NCBI RefSeq assembly: GCF_011067745.1 | Contig: NZ_JAAMPJ010000002.1 | Span: forward strand, 124,001 to 188,000 | Source of the DNA: Lentzea alba | GTDB lineage: Bacteria; Actinomycetota; Actinomycetes; Mycobacteriales; Pseudonocardiaceae | Direction: 5' to 3' | Length of the DNA: 64,000 nucleotides | Shown: piece after piece, positions 53,388 to 62,595 of the stretch | Layout: each line of letters opens with the position of its first letter | Numbering within the stretch: position 1 is the stretch's first letter | The notes under the pieces: generated by a model | Database searches by the model: none | Told to the model about the DNA's origin: nothing | The model's input: only the letters and a program-made list of their open reading frames with translations | Translations under genes and position numbers: made by a program

Positions 53388-54329
53388 CTAGACCAGCGAA
53401 AACGCGATGCCGTCGAGGATGTCGTGCTCACTGCACACGAGCGTGCGGATACCCGCGCGATTCGAGAGCTCCTCGGCAATCGCACGCAGAACCAGCGCTC
53501 CACCGCAGATCACGTCCACTCGACCGGGGTGCATGGGCCCGAGCGAGGCACGTTCATCATGCGTCATGGAGAGAATACGGTCGGTGATTTCTCGAACATT
53601 GTCAAGTGTGATCCTGCTGAGGTGAATAACGTCGCTGTTGTACACCTCCAGGCCCTGGACCAGGGCTGACAACGTCGTGACGGTCCCGGCGACCCCGATC
53701 CAGGTCACCGCCTTCTCCACCGGCACCGCGTTGAACGCTTCTTTGATCGCCTCACGCGCAAACGCTTCCGCATCCGCGATTTCCGCCTTCGCCGGCGGAT
53801 CGGACTTGATGAACCGCTCGGTCAGCCGCACGCACCCGATGTCCATCGACCGCGCGGCCTCGACCTCCGTGCCGCTGCCGAGGACGAACTCGGTCGAACC
53901 TCCACCCAAATCGGTGACGAGGAAGGGTCCCTCTTCCGGGTCAAGATCGGCCACCGCGCCGAGGTACGACAGCCGCGCCTCCTCGTCCCCGGTGATCACC
54001 TCGGCGGGCGCGCCGAGGATCTCCGCGGTCATCCCGAAGAACTCGTCCCGGTTGCTCGCGTCGCGCGTCGCACTGGTGGCGACCATCCGTGCGACCTCCA
54101 CGCCCTTGCGCTGCATCGTGCGCGCGTAGTCGAGAAGGGCTTCTTTGGTCCGTTGGATCGCGTCGGGGTGCAACCGCCCGGTCGCGTCCACGCCCTGCCC
54201 GAGCCGGACGATCTTCATCTCGCGGTGCACGTCCCGCAGCCACGCGGTGCCGTCGTCGCGTTTCGTCACGTCCGCGACGAGCAGTCGGATCGAGTTGGTC
54301 CCGCAGTCGATGGCCGCAACCCGCGACAT
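53388..54329 (-). CDS. ppx: Exopolyphosphatase/GppA-family protein
   Basis: 313 aa. Actin-like ATPase fold: AAIDCGTNSIRLLVADV (phosphate 1), LVTDLGGGSTEFVLG (phosphate 2) and TWIGVAGTVTTLSAL. Short form without the C-terminal HD domain, as in mycobacterial Ppx2 (Rv1026-like). Degrades polyphosphate or pppGpp. ATG at 54329; longer frame not needed. Confidence 0.92.
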   Translation of the reverse strand: MSRVAAIDCGTNSIRLLVADVTKRDDGTAWLRDVHREMKIVRLGQGVDATGRLHPDAIQRTKEALLDYARTMQRKGVEVARMVATSATRDASNRDEFFGMTAEILGAPAEVITGDEEARLSYLGAVADLDPEEGPFLVTDLGGGSTEFVLGSGTEVEAARSMDIGCVRLTERFIKSDPPAKAEIADAEAFAREAIKEAFNAVPVEKAVTWIGVAGTVTTLSALVQGLEVYNSDVIHLSRITLDNVREITDRILSMTHDERASLGPMHPGRVDVICGGALVLRAIAEELSNRAGIRTLVCSEHDILDGIAFSLV

Positions 54330-54337
54330 GATCACCC

Positions 54338-54568
54338 CTACTTCAGCTGCCGATGCTCCCCGGCAAGCATGGCGTAGACGAAACGGTCGCCCCACTCGCC
54401 CTTGACGATCTCGCAGTGCCGGAGGTGAGCCTCCCGGCGCATGCCCCGCGACTGCCCCTCCTCGGTGATCTCGGGGAGCGACCGGTAGACCAGCACGTCG
54501 TCGAGGTCCCCGAGGTCGAACGGCCGCAGGACGAGACGCTCCGTCCGGATCGGATAGTCAGGCCGTAC
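54338..54568 (-). pseudogene. Collapsed GNAT remnant (internal deletion copy)
   Basis: VRPDYPIRTERLVLRPFDLG then DDVLVYRSLPE matches the N-terminus of the next gene. It then jumps to ITEEGQSRGMRREAHLR and GEWGDRFVYAML, the C-terminus. About 110 residues including the acetyl-CoA motif are missing, but the frame stays open. The 5' end overlaps the 3' end of the intact gene by 11 bp. A tandem duplicate decayed by internal deletion. Confidence 0.75.
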
Positions 54569-55109
54569 CGTCGTACTCCTCTTCGAGCAGGGCGTAGATG
54601 AAGCAGTCACCCCACTCGCCCTTGAACATCTCGCTCTCCCGGAAGTGCGCCTCCCGGCGCATGCCGAGGCGTTCCATCAGCCGCCACGACGGCTCGTTGC
54701 GCACGTCGCACACGGCGGTGATGCGGTGCAGGCCCATCTCCTCGAACCCGATCCTGAGCATGGCCTGCGCGGCCTCACGTGCGTAGCCGTTGCCCTGGTA
54801 GGCGGGGTTGAAGACGTAGCCGAGCTCGCCCTGGCGGTCCTTCTCGCTGACCCACTTGAGCACGACGTCGCCGATGACCCGGTCGTCGAGCGTGACCGCG
54901 CAGACCAGCCACTGGCCTTCCTCGGTCAGCTCGTCCATGGTCAGGCTCTTGTCGAGGCGTTGCTGGGTCTCCTCGATCGTGCCGGGCTCGCTGTAGAGGT
55001 AGCGGCAGACGTCGGGGTCGGAGCGGTAGGCGTGGAGGTCGTCGAGGTCGCCCGGTTCGAAGGGGCGCAGGACGAGGCGTTCGGTCTTCAGCGGGTAGTC
55101 AGGGCGCAC
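54558..55109 (-). CDS. GNAT N-acetyltransferase (RimJ/RimL-like)
   Basis: 183 aa. YPLKTERLVLRPFEPGDLDD start typical of RimJ/L acetyltransferases, motif A ELGYVFNPAYQGNGYAREAA, motif B RNEPSWRLMERLGMRREAHF. GTG at 55109 overlaps the end of the DUF397 gene by 22 bp. The intact parent of the collapsed copy downstream. Confidence 0.88.
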   Translation of the reverse strand: MRPDYPLKTERLVLRPFEPGDLDDLHAYRSDPDVCRYLYSEPGTIEETQQRLDKSLTMDELTEEGQWLVCAVTLDDRVIGDVVLKWVSEKDRQGELGYVFNPAYQGNGYAREAAQAMLRIGFEEMGLHRITAVCDVRNEPSWRLMERLGMRREAHFRESEMFKGEWGDCFIYALLEEEYDGTA

Positions 55110-55261
55110 GCCTTCACAATGCCAAGGAACGCCGTCCACGCCTCGCGATTTACCGCGAGGTGGGAGGCGGGGGCCTTGCTGTCACGGATGCCGATGCCGC
55201 GGCCGACCTCGACGAGGTCATTCGTGGTCGAGTGGTGGCTGCTGCTCTGGCGGCAGTGCAC
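55088..55261 (-). CDS. DUF397 small protein
   Basis: 57 aa, short enough to be missed by length cut-offs. Reads VHCRQSSSHHSTTNDLVEVG, then RGIGIRDSKAPASHLAVN and REAWTAFLGIVKA, the DUF397 core (VEVG..IGIRDSK.P....LAV....W..F). GTG at 55261 lies inside the XRE regulator's 3' end, and its own 3' end overlaps the GNAT start. DUF397 proteins pair with XRE/DUF5753 regulators in Streptomyces/Pseudonocardiales (WhiJ-like). Confidence 0.85.
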   Translation of the reverse strand: MHCRQSSSHHSTTNDLVEVGRGIGIRDSKAPASHLAVNREAWTAFLGIVKACALTTR

Positions 55262-56078
55262 CGATGATCAGTTCTCTGGATTCCTCGACGCTGAGGGCCT
55301 GCACGTCGAGCAGCTTCAACAGGTCGTCGTAAGCGCTCATGGTTTCTGCGTCATCGAGGAAGAGGCCGGTCCTGAGCGCTTCGAGCCAGATCACCGGCGG
55401 GTGCTTCTCGTACTCCAGCTTGATGAACGACGTCGCCACGCCGGCGTGCGCGCCGATCGACGTCGGCACGATCCTGAGGGTGATGTACGGACGCATCGTC
55501 ATCGTCAGCATGTGCAGCAACTGCGCCCTCATCACCGCCGGCCCGCCGACTGGCAGCCGAAGCGCGCTCTCGTGCAGGTAGAAGACGAACTCCCGGTCAC
55601 CGTGGAAGAGCGCCTGCCGCTCGAGCTTCATCCTGATCGCACCGTCGATGTCGGCGGGCTTGATCACGCTCGAACTCTCCATCAGGGCGCGTATGTACGC
55701 GGCGATCTGCATCAGGCCCGGCACCACGGTCAACGACCACGTGGTGATCTTGCTGGTACCTCGTTCGTGATTCATCAGGGTGCGCAACGGGACCAACGCC
55801 CCACCCTCCATGAACCGCAGGTAGCCCTTTTCCCTGGATTCGTTGTAGAGGGCGAGCAACCGGCGGACCTCGTCACGGTCGACACGGCAGTAGGCCAGCA
55901 GCTCACGCACCTCGGCCTCGGTGACGCCGCCCTTGCCCTGCACCATGTCGGAAATCTTGGCCTCTTGCCAGTCCAACAGTTCAGCTAGTTGGCGTTGGGT
56001 CATGCCGCTCTGTTCGATGGCGTTGCGCACGCCAATACCGAACTCCCGGCCCACCACGCTTGAGTTGCGCTTCGGCAT
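55218..56078 (-). CDS. XRE-family regulator with DUF5753 domain
   Basis: 286 aa. N-terminal HTH (GVRNAIEQSGMTQRQLAELLDW), then a DUF5753 domain with TWSLTVVPGLMQIAAYIRAL, AVMRAQLLHMLTMTMRPYITLRI and LDDAETMSAYDDLLKLLD. The usual partner is the DUF397 gene that overlaps its 3' end. ATG 56078 starts MPKRNSSVV; the frame to 56174 is unlikely. Developmental or metabolic regulation is inferred. Confidence 0.9.
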   Translation of the reverse strand: MPKRNSSVVGREFGIGVRNAIEQSGMTQRQLAELLDWQEAKISDMVQGKGGVTEAEVRELLAYCRVDRDEVRRLLALYNESREKGYLRFMEGGALVPLRTLMNHERGTSKITTWSLTVVPGLMQIAAYIRALMESSSVIKPADIDGAIRMKLERQALFHGDREFVFYLHESALRLPVGGPAVMRAQLLHMLTMTMRPYITLRIVPTSIGAHAGVATSFIKLEYEKHPPVIWLEALRTGLFLDDAETMSAYDDLLKLLDVQALSVEESRELIIGALPPEQQPPLDHE

Positions 56079-56180
56079 GACGACGAAGCTAGGAGACGAA
56101 CTCCCCTTAGCCCCAACGTTTCTGCCCGAATCGCCCCGAACGAAGTACGACTTGGAATCGTTCCAACGCGACACGCCGGA

Positions 56181-57500
56181 CTAGCTGGGCGTGGTCGTTA
56201 CCAAGCTGACCGACGGCGACTCGGCCGCGCTGCTGCCGCTGCTGGTGTTGGCGCTGCTGCCACCACCGGTCGACGACGCACCCGACGACGTGCCCGAGGA
56301 CGTTCCCGTGTTCCCGGTGGAGGACTGCACGGGCGGGTCCGACTGGACGGGCGTGGTCGTCGTCGTGGTCGTGGTGGTCGTCGTGGTCGTCGTGGTGGAA
56401 GTCGTCGGCTGCGTCGGGCACACCGGGGTCGACGAAGGCGGCGTCGACGTCGTGGTCGTCGTCGAGGTGGTGGTCGACGTCGACGGGATCGGCGTGCCGC
56501 AGGGCTGCGACGGCGGGGTGCTGCCCGGGGTCGACGGCGGGGTCGAGGGCGGGGTGGTGCCGCCGTTGTTCGGCGGGGTGGTGGGGGTGCCCGGGTTGGT
56601 CGGGGCCGGGTTCTGCTGGTTGTTGCCGGTGTCCGGCAGCAGCGGCAGGGTGTCGACGTTGTCGCCGTACTCCTTGGCCCACTTGAGGACCGTCTGGACG
56701 TAGGACGAGGAGTTGTTGTAGCGGAAGACGGCGGCGGCGCGGTCGCTCTGCTTGGTCAGGTCGCCGCCGCCCGCGCACAGGTAGCGGCCGGCGCCCAGGG
56801 CGGCGTCGTAGATGTTGTTCGGGTTGACGATGCCGTCTTCGTTGAGGTCGCCGCTGAAGCTCGCCCAGGTGGCCGGGATGAACTGCATCGGGCCGACCGC
56901 GCGGTCCCAGGCGCTGTCGCCGTCGAGGCGGCCGCCGTCGGTGTCGCGGATGGCGGCCACGCCGGGGCTGCCGTTGAGGACCGGGCCGAGGATCTTGGGA
57001 ACGGCGTCGCCGACGGCGTTCAGGCGGCCGTTGTTGGCGTGGTTCGACTCGATCTTGCCGATGCCGGCCAGCAGGGCCCAGTCGAGGTGGCAGCCGGGCA
57101 CGAGCTCGGCCATCTTGTCCTCGGCGCGGAGGTACGCCTCCAGCACGACGCCGGGGATGCCGTGTTCGCCGGGGAGGTCGTCGATCAGGCCGGGGTCGTT
57201 GTCCAGGTCGCCATCGATGTCGCCGTCCTCGAGGTCGGCGATCAGGGCGGCGCTCAGCTCCTCGGAGAGCGGCAGCCTGCCGGAGGCACCAAGCTCAGCC
57301 GGGTCGTAGCGCAGGGCGCCGTAGACGTCGGCCTGGCCGAGGGCGACGTTGATGTCCTGGTGCTTGGAGAGGTTGACCCAGTCCACGAGCTTCGTGCCGA
57401 CGATCATCGCCGGCGCGAGCATCGCAGCCAGCGCAGCCACGGCGAAGCCCCGTTGCCTGGGGCTCAGCGCCGACGGACCGCGCAGTTTGGCCATTGCCAC
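56181..57500 (-). CDS. Secreted lytic transglycosylase with Thr/Ser-rich tail (LpqU-like)
   Basis: 439 aa from GTG 57500 (ATG at 57494 also possible). Hydrophobic segment (GFAVAALAAMLAPAMIVG), SLT domain with LAGIGKIESNHANNGRLN (catalytic Glu), WDRAVGPMQFIPATWASF and NIYDAALGAGRYLCAGG. The tail of about 150 residues is Pro/Thr/Ser-rich, with a run of about 16 threonines. No lipobox, unlike mycobacterial LpqU, so it looks secreted or membrane-tethered. Probably cleaves peptidoglycan during division or growth. Confidence 0.87.
   Translation of the reverse strand: MAMAKLRGPSALSPRQRGFAVAALAAMLAPAMIVGTKLVDWVNLSKHQDINVALGQADVYGALRYDPAELGASGRLPLSEELSAALIADLEDGDIDGDLDNDPGLIDDLPGEHGIPGVVLEAYLRAEDKMAELVPGCHLDWALLAGIGKIESNHANNGRLNAVGDAVPKILGPVLNGSPGVAAIRDTDGGRLDGDSAWDRAVGPMQFIPATWASFSGDLNEDGIVNPNNIYDAALGAGRYLCAGGGDLTKQSDRAAAVFRYNNSSSYVQTVLKWAKEYGDNVDTLPLLPDTGNNQQNPAPTNPGTPTTPPNNGGTTPPSTPPSTPGSTPPSQPCGTPIPSTSTTTSTTTTTSTPPSSTPVCPTQPTTSTTTTTTTTTTTTTTTPVQSDPPVQSSTGNTGTSSGTSSGASSTGGGSSANTSSGSSAAESPSVSLVTTTPS
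56353..56398. repeat. Imperfect (GTC/GTG)n trinucleotide tract
   Basis: GTC/GTG units on the plus strand encode the threonine run of the transglycosylase on the minus strand. A mixture of triplets makes slipped-strand change less likely than for a pure repeat. Confidence 0.8.
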
Positions 57501-57663
57501 GAATACTCACCTCTCGTGCGTCATCGCGGCGCGCCGTCCTGCAGTTACGGCGCCGCCCCCACATCGCTGACCCGTTCCACCCTGCCCCACTCCGGAGACT
57601 AGGTGTACCCAAGACGGAGTGAAGCGTGTGTTCGGTTCCGTTGACTGTTAACTCGGCGGAAGG

Positions 57664-58161
57664 CTAGGCACAGTCCCCTGCAGGCCAGAGCAACTGTTCC
57701 TTCAAGAGTGCCAGTGCTTCGTCCCCCATGGGATTGACCCCAGGGCCCTTCGCGAGGGCATGAGCGACGTGCACGTGAAGGCACTTAACTCTGCTCGGCA
57801 TGCCGCCCGCGGTGACTTGCGTGCCCAACGACTCGATGGCGTCCCTCTCCGCGAGGTACGCCTCGTGCGCGCGCAGGTAGGCCGCGGCGAGCTCCTCGTC
57901 CTCCGCCAGCCGTTCCTGCTGCTCCTTCATCAGCCCGCCGCCTTCCAACGTGCTGACCAGCGAGTTCAGCTTCGGGCAGGTCAGGTAGTAGAGCGTCGGG
58001 AACGGCGTCCCGTCGGGCAGCCGCGGGTTCGTCTGCACGACGTTCGGGTGCCCGCTGGGGCACCGCGAGGCGATCGCACGTGTCCCGCGCGGCGTGCGGC
58101 CGAGCTGCTTGGCGACCGTTTCCAGGTCAGCAGCACTTACTTGTGCGTCACCGATTCCCAC
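57664..58161 (-). CDS. DUF501-domain protein (Rv1025-like)
   Basis: 165 aa. ETVAKQLGRTPRGTRAIASRCPSG, then PNVVQTNPRLPDGTPFPTLYYLTCP and a GGMPSRVKCLHVHVAH finish, the DUF501 core. Three conserved Cys (one in SRCPSGHP) may bind a metal. GTG 58161 lies inside the ftsB gene's 3' end (25-bp overlap); the next in-frame codon near the stop is GTA, not a start. Role in the eno-ftsB neighbourhood unknown. Confidence 0.82.
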   Translation of the reverse strand: MGIGDAQVSAADLETVAKQLGRTPRGTRAIASRCPSGHPNVVQTNPRLPDGTPFPTLYYLTCPKLNSLVSTLEGGGLMKEQQERLAEDEELAAAYLRAHEAYLAERDAIESLGTQVTAGGMPSRVKCLHVHVAHALAKGPGVNPMGDEALALLKEQLLWPAGDCA

Positions 58162-58631
58162 AGTTCCTCGTACCAAGACCCTTGTGCCGCGGGCTTGCCC
58201 GACGGCCTCTCCGATTCAGTGTTGCGACTCTCGTCACCCGGCAGTTGCACGATGTACGGCGTCTCGCCGGGCCGCACCCAGTGCAGCCGTTTGCGCGCCT
58301 CGATCTCCACGTACGCCGGGTCCTGCAGCTGCGCCTTCTTCTGTTCCAGCGCCGCGACCGTCTCGCGCAGCTTCTGCTGTTCGGCACCCACGTCACGCAG
58401 CTCGTCACGCTGCGAGAGGTAGGTCCGCAGCGGGACCGCGATGCTCAACGCCAGTGCGCACAGCACCATCGCGAACATCGCGGCCCGCCGCGTACCGGTC
58501 ATGCCGAACGCGCCACCCGTGCCGTCACCACGACGCGACGGCGCCTTGGGACGTGGTGGCTTTCGCGCGCGCGCAGGCCGCGCCTCCCGCTCTTCGCGGG
58601 GGCGACGGGGACGACGCGCGCGCTCGGCCAT
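58137..58631 (-). CDS. ftsB: FtsB/DivIC-like septum formation initiator
   Basis: 164 aa. Arg/Pro-rich cytoplasmic N-terminus (about 45 residues, MAERARRPRRPREERE), one TM helix (RAAMFAMVLCALALSIAVPL), then a coiled coil (ELRDVGAEQQKLRETVAALE) and the FtsB/DivIC ending YVEIEARKRLHWVRPGETPY. Part of the divisome (with FtsL/FtsQ). Position right after eno is typical of many actinobacteria. Confidence 0.9.
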   Translation of the reverse strand: MAERARRPRRPREEREARPARARKPPRPKAPSRRGDGTGGAFGMTGTRRAAMFAMVLCALALSIAVPLRTYLSQRDELRDVGAEQQKLRETVAALEQKKAQLQDPAYVEIEARKRLHWVRPGETPYIVQLPGDESRNTESERPSGKPAAQGSWYEELWESVTHK

Positions 58632-58642
58632 ACCTCAGCTTC

Positions 58643-60085
<1,443 letters not shown>

Positions 60086-60766
60086 TCAGCCCTCTTTTTG
60101 GAGACCCGCAGCAAAGCGGGGCAACACCACGGCCAGGTGCGCACGCGCCGAATCTTCACTGCGGGCGGTGATCGAGACCGAGACGACGAGGGCACCACGC
60201 GAGATGAAGGCCGTGCAGTTCCAGTTTCGCTCCGAAACGTCAGCCATGCTTTCGCAGACGCCGTACGAGCCATCGACGCCAGGCAGTCCGGGTAGTTCGA
60301 CGTCGGCCTTGACCACCCGCTCGGGCTTGTTGAGCGTCAAGACGTACGTCTTACATGAGCGAGCCTTGGCGCGCACTGTGTCGAGGACATGCGCGCTGGT
60401 GACGCCGATCAACCCGTACACATCCTGCTGGATGCCCACGGAGCCATTCCACACGCGCCGTCGCGAGGTCGAGATGCCGGTGTCGACGCGAGTCTTCAGG
60501 CACACATCACTGAGATAACCGTCGGTGTTGCCGATCGCGTCAGTCAGCAGCGGTCGATCCAGCCGGAACTCGCTGCCGATGTCTTGGAAGCTTTCCGGCG
60601 CGACGAGCGCCGCCTTCACCTTCGGATCCATCGCTCGCACCATGTCCGGTGTCGACATGGTGGACGTGACTGTCGTCGTCGACGTGGGCGGCGCAGGCCG
60701 CGGCTCGGCCGGTGCCGACGAGCAGGCCGAAAGCACAACCACGGTGAATACCAATACGAACCGCAT
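60086..60766 (-). CDS. Putative lipoprotein, about 226 aa, PknH-sensor-like
   Basis: Signal peptide MRFVLVFTVVVLSAC with lipobox LSAC, a Thr/Pro-rich linker, then a 180-residue domain with paired cysteines (SDVCLKTRVD, ARSCKTYVLT, YGVCESMAD and NWNCTAFIS), the spacing of PknH-type sensor domains. ATG at 60766 after GAAGAAG. Function unknown. Last gene before the toxin locus. Confidence 0.65.
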   Translation of the reverse strand: MRFVLVFTVVVLSACSSAPAEPRPAPPTSTTTVTSTMSTPDMVRAMDPKVKAALVAPESFQDIGSEFRLDRPLLTDAIGNTDGYLSDVCLKTRVDTGISTSRRRVWNGSVGIQQDVYGLIGVTSAHVLDTVRAKARSCKTYVLTLNKPERVVKADVELPGLPGVDGSYGVCESMADVSERNWNCTAFISRGALVVSVSITARSEDSARAHLAVVLPRFAAGLQKEG

Positions 60767-61146
60767 CAAATCTTCTTCATAATCATCTGCACACCCAAAT
60801 CCTGATCAGCGAGACCAACGCTCGATGAGCATCAATAATCCATCAACTCAACAACAAGTCCCCAAAGGCACCCAACTTTCACCCAAGGACGCAAACAAAC
60901 CATCACACCAATCCATCGAAGGCCGCATTATAATCCCAGCATTGAACCTTCTTTGGACTGCCAAATCCGCCAGCCTAAACACTTAGCAGATTAACTCCGG
61001 AAAACGAGCACCAACTCTCCTGACACACCTTCCTTTTCTGATTCCACAGGATGAATCCAGACACTGTAGCTCATGCAAGCAACCAGGCCGCCGCCACTAC
61101 TTGCCTTTAGCGCCCTCCCGAATCCGGTTAGAAGTTTCCCGCAGCC
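60767..61146. other. 380-bp gene-free, lower-GC stretch
   Basis: Richer in A/T than the rest of the window (for example AATAATCCATCAACTCAACA near 60833), without a supported open frame, tRNA or long repeat. It separates the conserved block from the polymorphic-toxin locus and may hold the lipoprotein promoter. Confidence 0.55.
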
Positions 61147-61362
61147 CTATTCCTCACTGGAAATCAGGCGAGCCGCATCGTCGACCACTTCATCCCAGAC
61201 TTGGATCCCCTCCGCTTCGAACGCCACAGCAAGAGTCTCACGCACTTCCGCCACCGGGCGTCCCCGATGGGTGCGCCGAACGCTGGCAAGCGCGCGCTGA
61301 TACTTCTCCAGATGCCGCTCCACGATGGGCATATCTGCGTCATATCCGCCAGAAGCTGTCAT
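61147..61362 (-). CDS. Small protein, probable immunity for the orphan toxin, 71 aa
   Basis: MTASGGYDADMPIVERHLEK then helical ALASVRRTHRGRPVAEVRET and ETLAVAFEAEGIQVWDEVVD. Acidic and soluble. Its ATG overlaps the stop of the orphan toxin open frame (ATGA), the usual arrangement of an immunity gene behind its toxin. No known family. Confidence 0.6.
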   Translation of the reverse strand: MTASGGYDADMPIVERHLEKYQRALASVRRTHRGRPVAEVRETLAVAFEAEGIQVWDEVVDDAARLISSEE

Positions 61363-62071
61363 CAGAAATTTCTCCTGTAAATCTGGGTAAGGAAGGGCAT
61401 GGCTTCAGCACCGAAGATGTGCTCTACCCGACCGCTGACCTCGTCAGTTACACGGGTTGTGATATGCCCCGCAGCCGTGAGTCGATCGTACTGGCACCTA
61501 CACATTTGAAAGACGAGCAGCGCAGGCCTCTCACCCGGACCGGTCCGAGTACCACCAAACGTCGCAGCTGCGCTAAGGGTGTCACTGTCCCCAGGATTTA
61601 CTTCATAAGTGAACAAGTTCCCAGGCTGTCCGACCGATCCACCGCTGGACGCAGCTCGCGCGGCATCACCACTTAGCCCATTTGCAGCAATGTTATCGGC
61701 ATGAGAGGTAGTCGTCCCGTGCGCGAAATCCATCGTTTCGCCGCAGTTATGAACAAGGACGGGCTTATTGCCGGCCAGCACGTAGTAGGTATGGATTCCT
61801 TCGACGGTCAGGTTGAGGACTTGAGCCTTTTCCGTCCACGCTCGCTTCGCAACGATCCGCAGTTGCATACCAGCTGAAGTGGCCAGATCCTGCCCTGCGG
61901 CCAGATCCGAGGCGTTGGCCCAGCGCTGCTCGTTGGGAAGCCAGAACGGTGACCTTCAGTAGCGGTGATCGTCTCGGTCGCCGCATCCTTAGCACCGTCG
62001 GTGTCGACGGTGACCTCGACCAGATCGTCCGCCATCGACACCTGCATCCCAGGCTTGAAGCTATTCAGACA
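61362..62071 (-). pseudogene. Orphan polymorphic-toxin cassette (degraded HINT plus C-terminal toxin)
   Basis: From about 62071: SCLNSFKPGMQVSMAD, then a jump of about 43 residues to LVEVTVDTDGAKDAATETI compared with the intact HINT domain in the next locus. One base is then lost near 61952 (expected GGTCACCCGTTCTGG, found GGTCACCGTTCTGG), shifting frame before FWLPNEQRWANASDL. The last 168 codons from 61868 keep VEGIHTYYVLAG, VHNCG and a C-terminal toxin (FAHGTTTSHADNIAANGLS ...), H-G-T opening reminiscent of ADP-ribosyltransferase toxins. Decayed but toxin part open. Confidence 0.7.
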
Positions 62072-62198
62072 CGAATCATAATTGCGACCGGAAGCCGCGA
62101 CACAGCGCAGTTCCCAGAGACAACCACGATCGATGATCAGACGCCCGCCACACACGATAGGCTCACCGGAATCAAACCCCGGTGAGCCTATCGACCAC

Positions 62199-62594
62199 TT
62201 AGTCCGGCACCACATTCCAAACGCCGAATATCTCAACAAGATCTGGAGTTCGAATTATCAGGTTCGGCGATCCTGTCCTGGCAGACAGAAGCTCCTCAAC
62301 GATGCTGCGCACCTTAGCCGAACCGAGCCCGCCAGACACCGGCCAAACATGACCGCCTTGATCATCCTCGCCGAACTCTTCGCGCAGGATCGAGCTATCC
62401 GAATCTGGAATCGTCCAGAAGGCGAAGAGACGATCGTCGAGAGTCTCCATTTCCAGCCGCTCCGCGAACAACTTGAAGTACCAGCAGGCGTCTCCACCCG
62501 CGCGCCTCACGACCCCTTCGATTGGCCCATCGCGCCAATCAAAGATGACTAGGACCTGCAGCCGCTCAAGCTTCTCAGTCAAACTCTCGCTCAC
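62199..62594 (-). CDS. Probable immunity protein for the Rhs toxin
   Basis: 131 aa. Begins VSESLTEKLERLQVLVIFDW, with an acidic middle (AFWTIPDSDSSILREEFGED) and LLSARTGSPNLIIRTPDLVE near the end. GTG at 62594 lies 1 bp after the toxin stop, with GGAG 5 nt before. Size and position fit an immunity protein; family not recognised. The TTG at 62609 would add five residues. Confidence 0.65.
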   Translation of the reverse strand: MSESLTEKLERLQVLVIFDWRDGPIEGVVRRAGGDACWYFKLFAERLEMETLDDRLFAFWTIPDSDSSILREEFGEDDQGGHVWPVSGGLGSAKVRSIVEELLSARTGSPNLIIRTPDLVEIFGVWNVVPD

Positions 62595-62595
62595 C

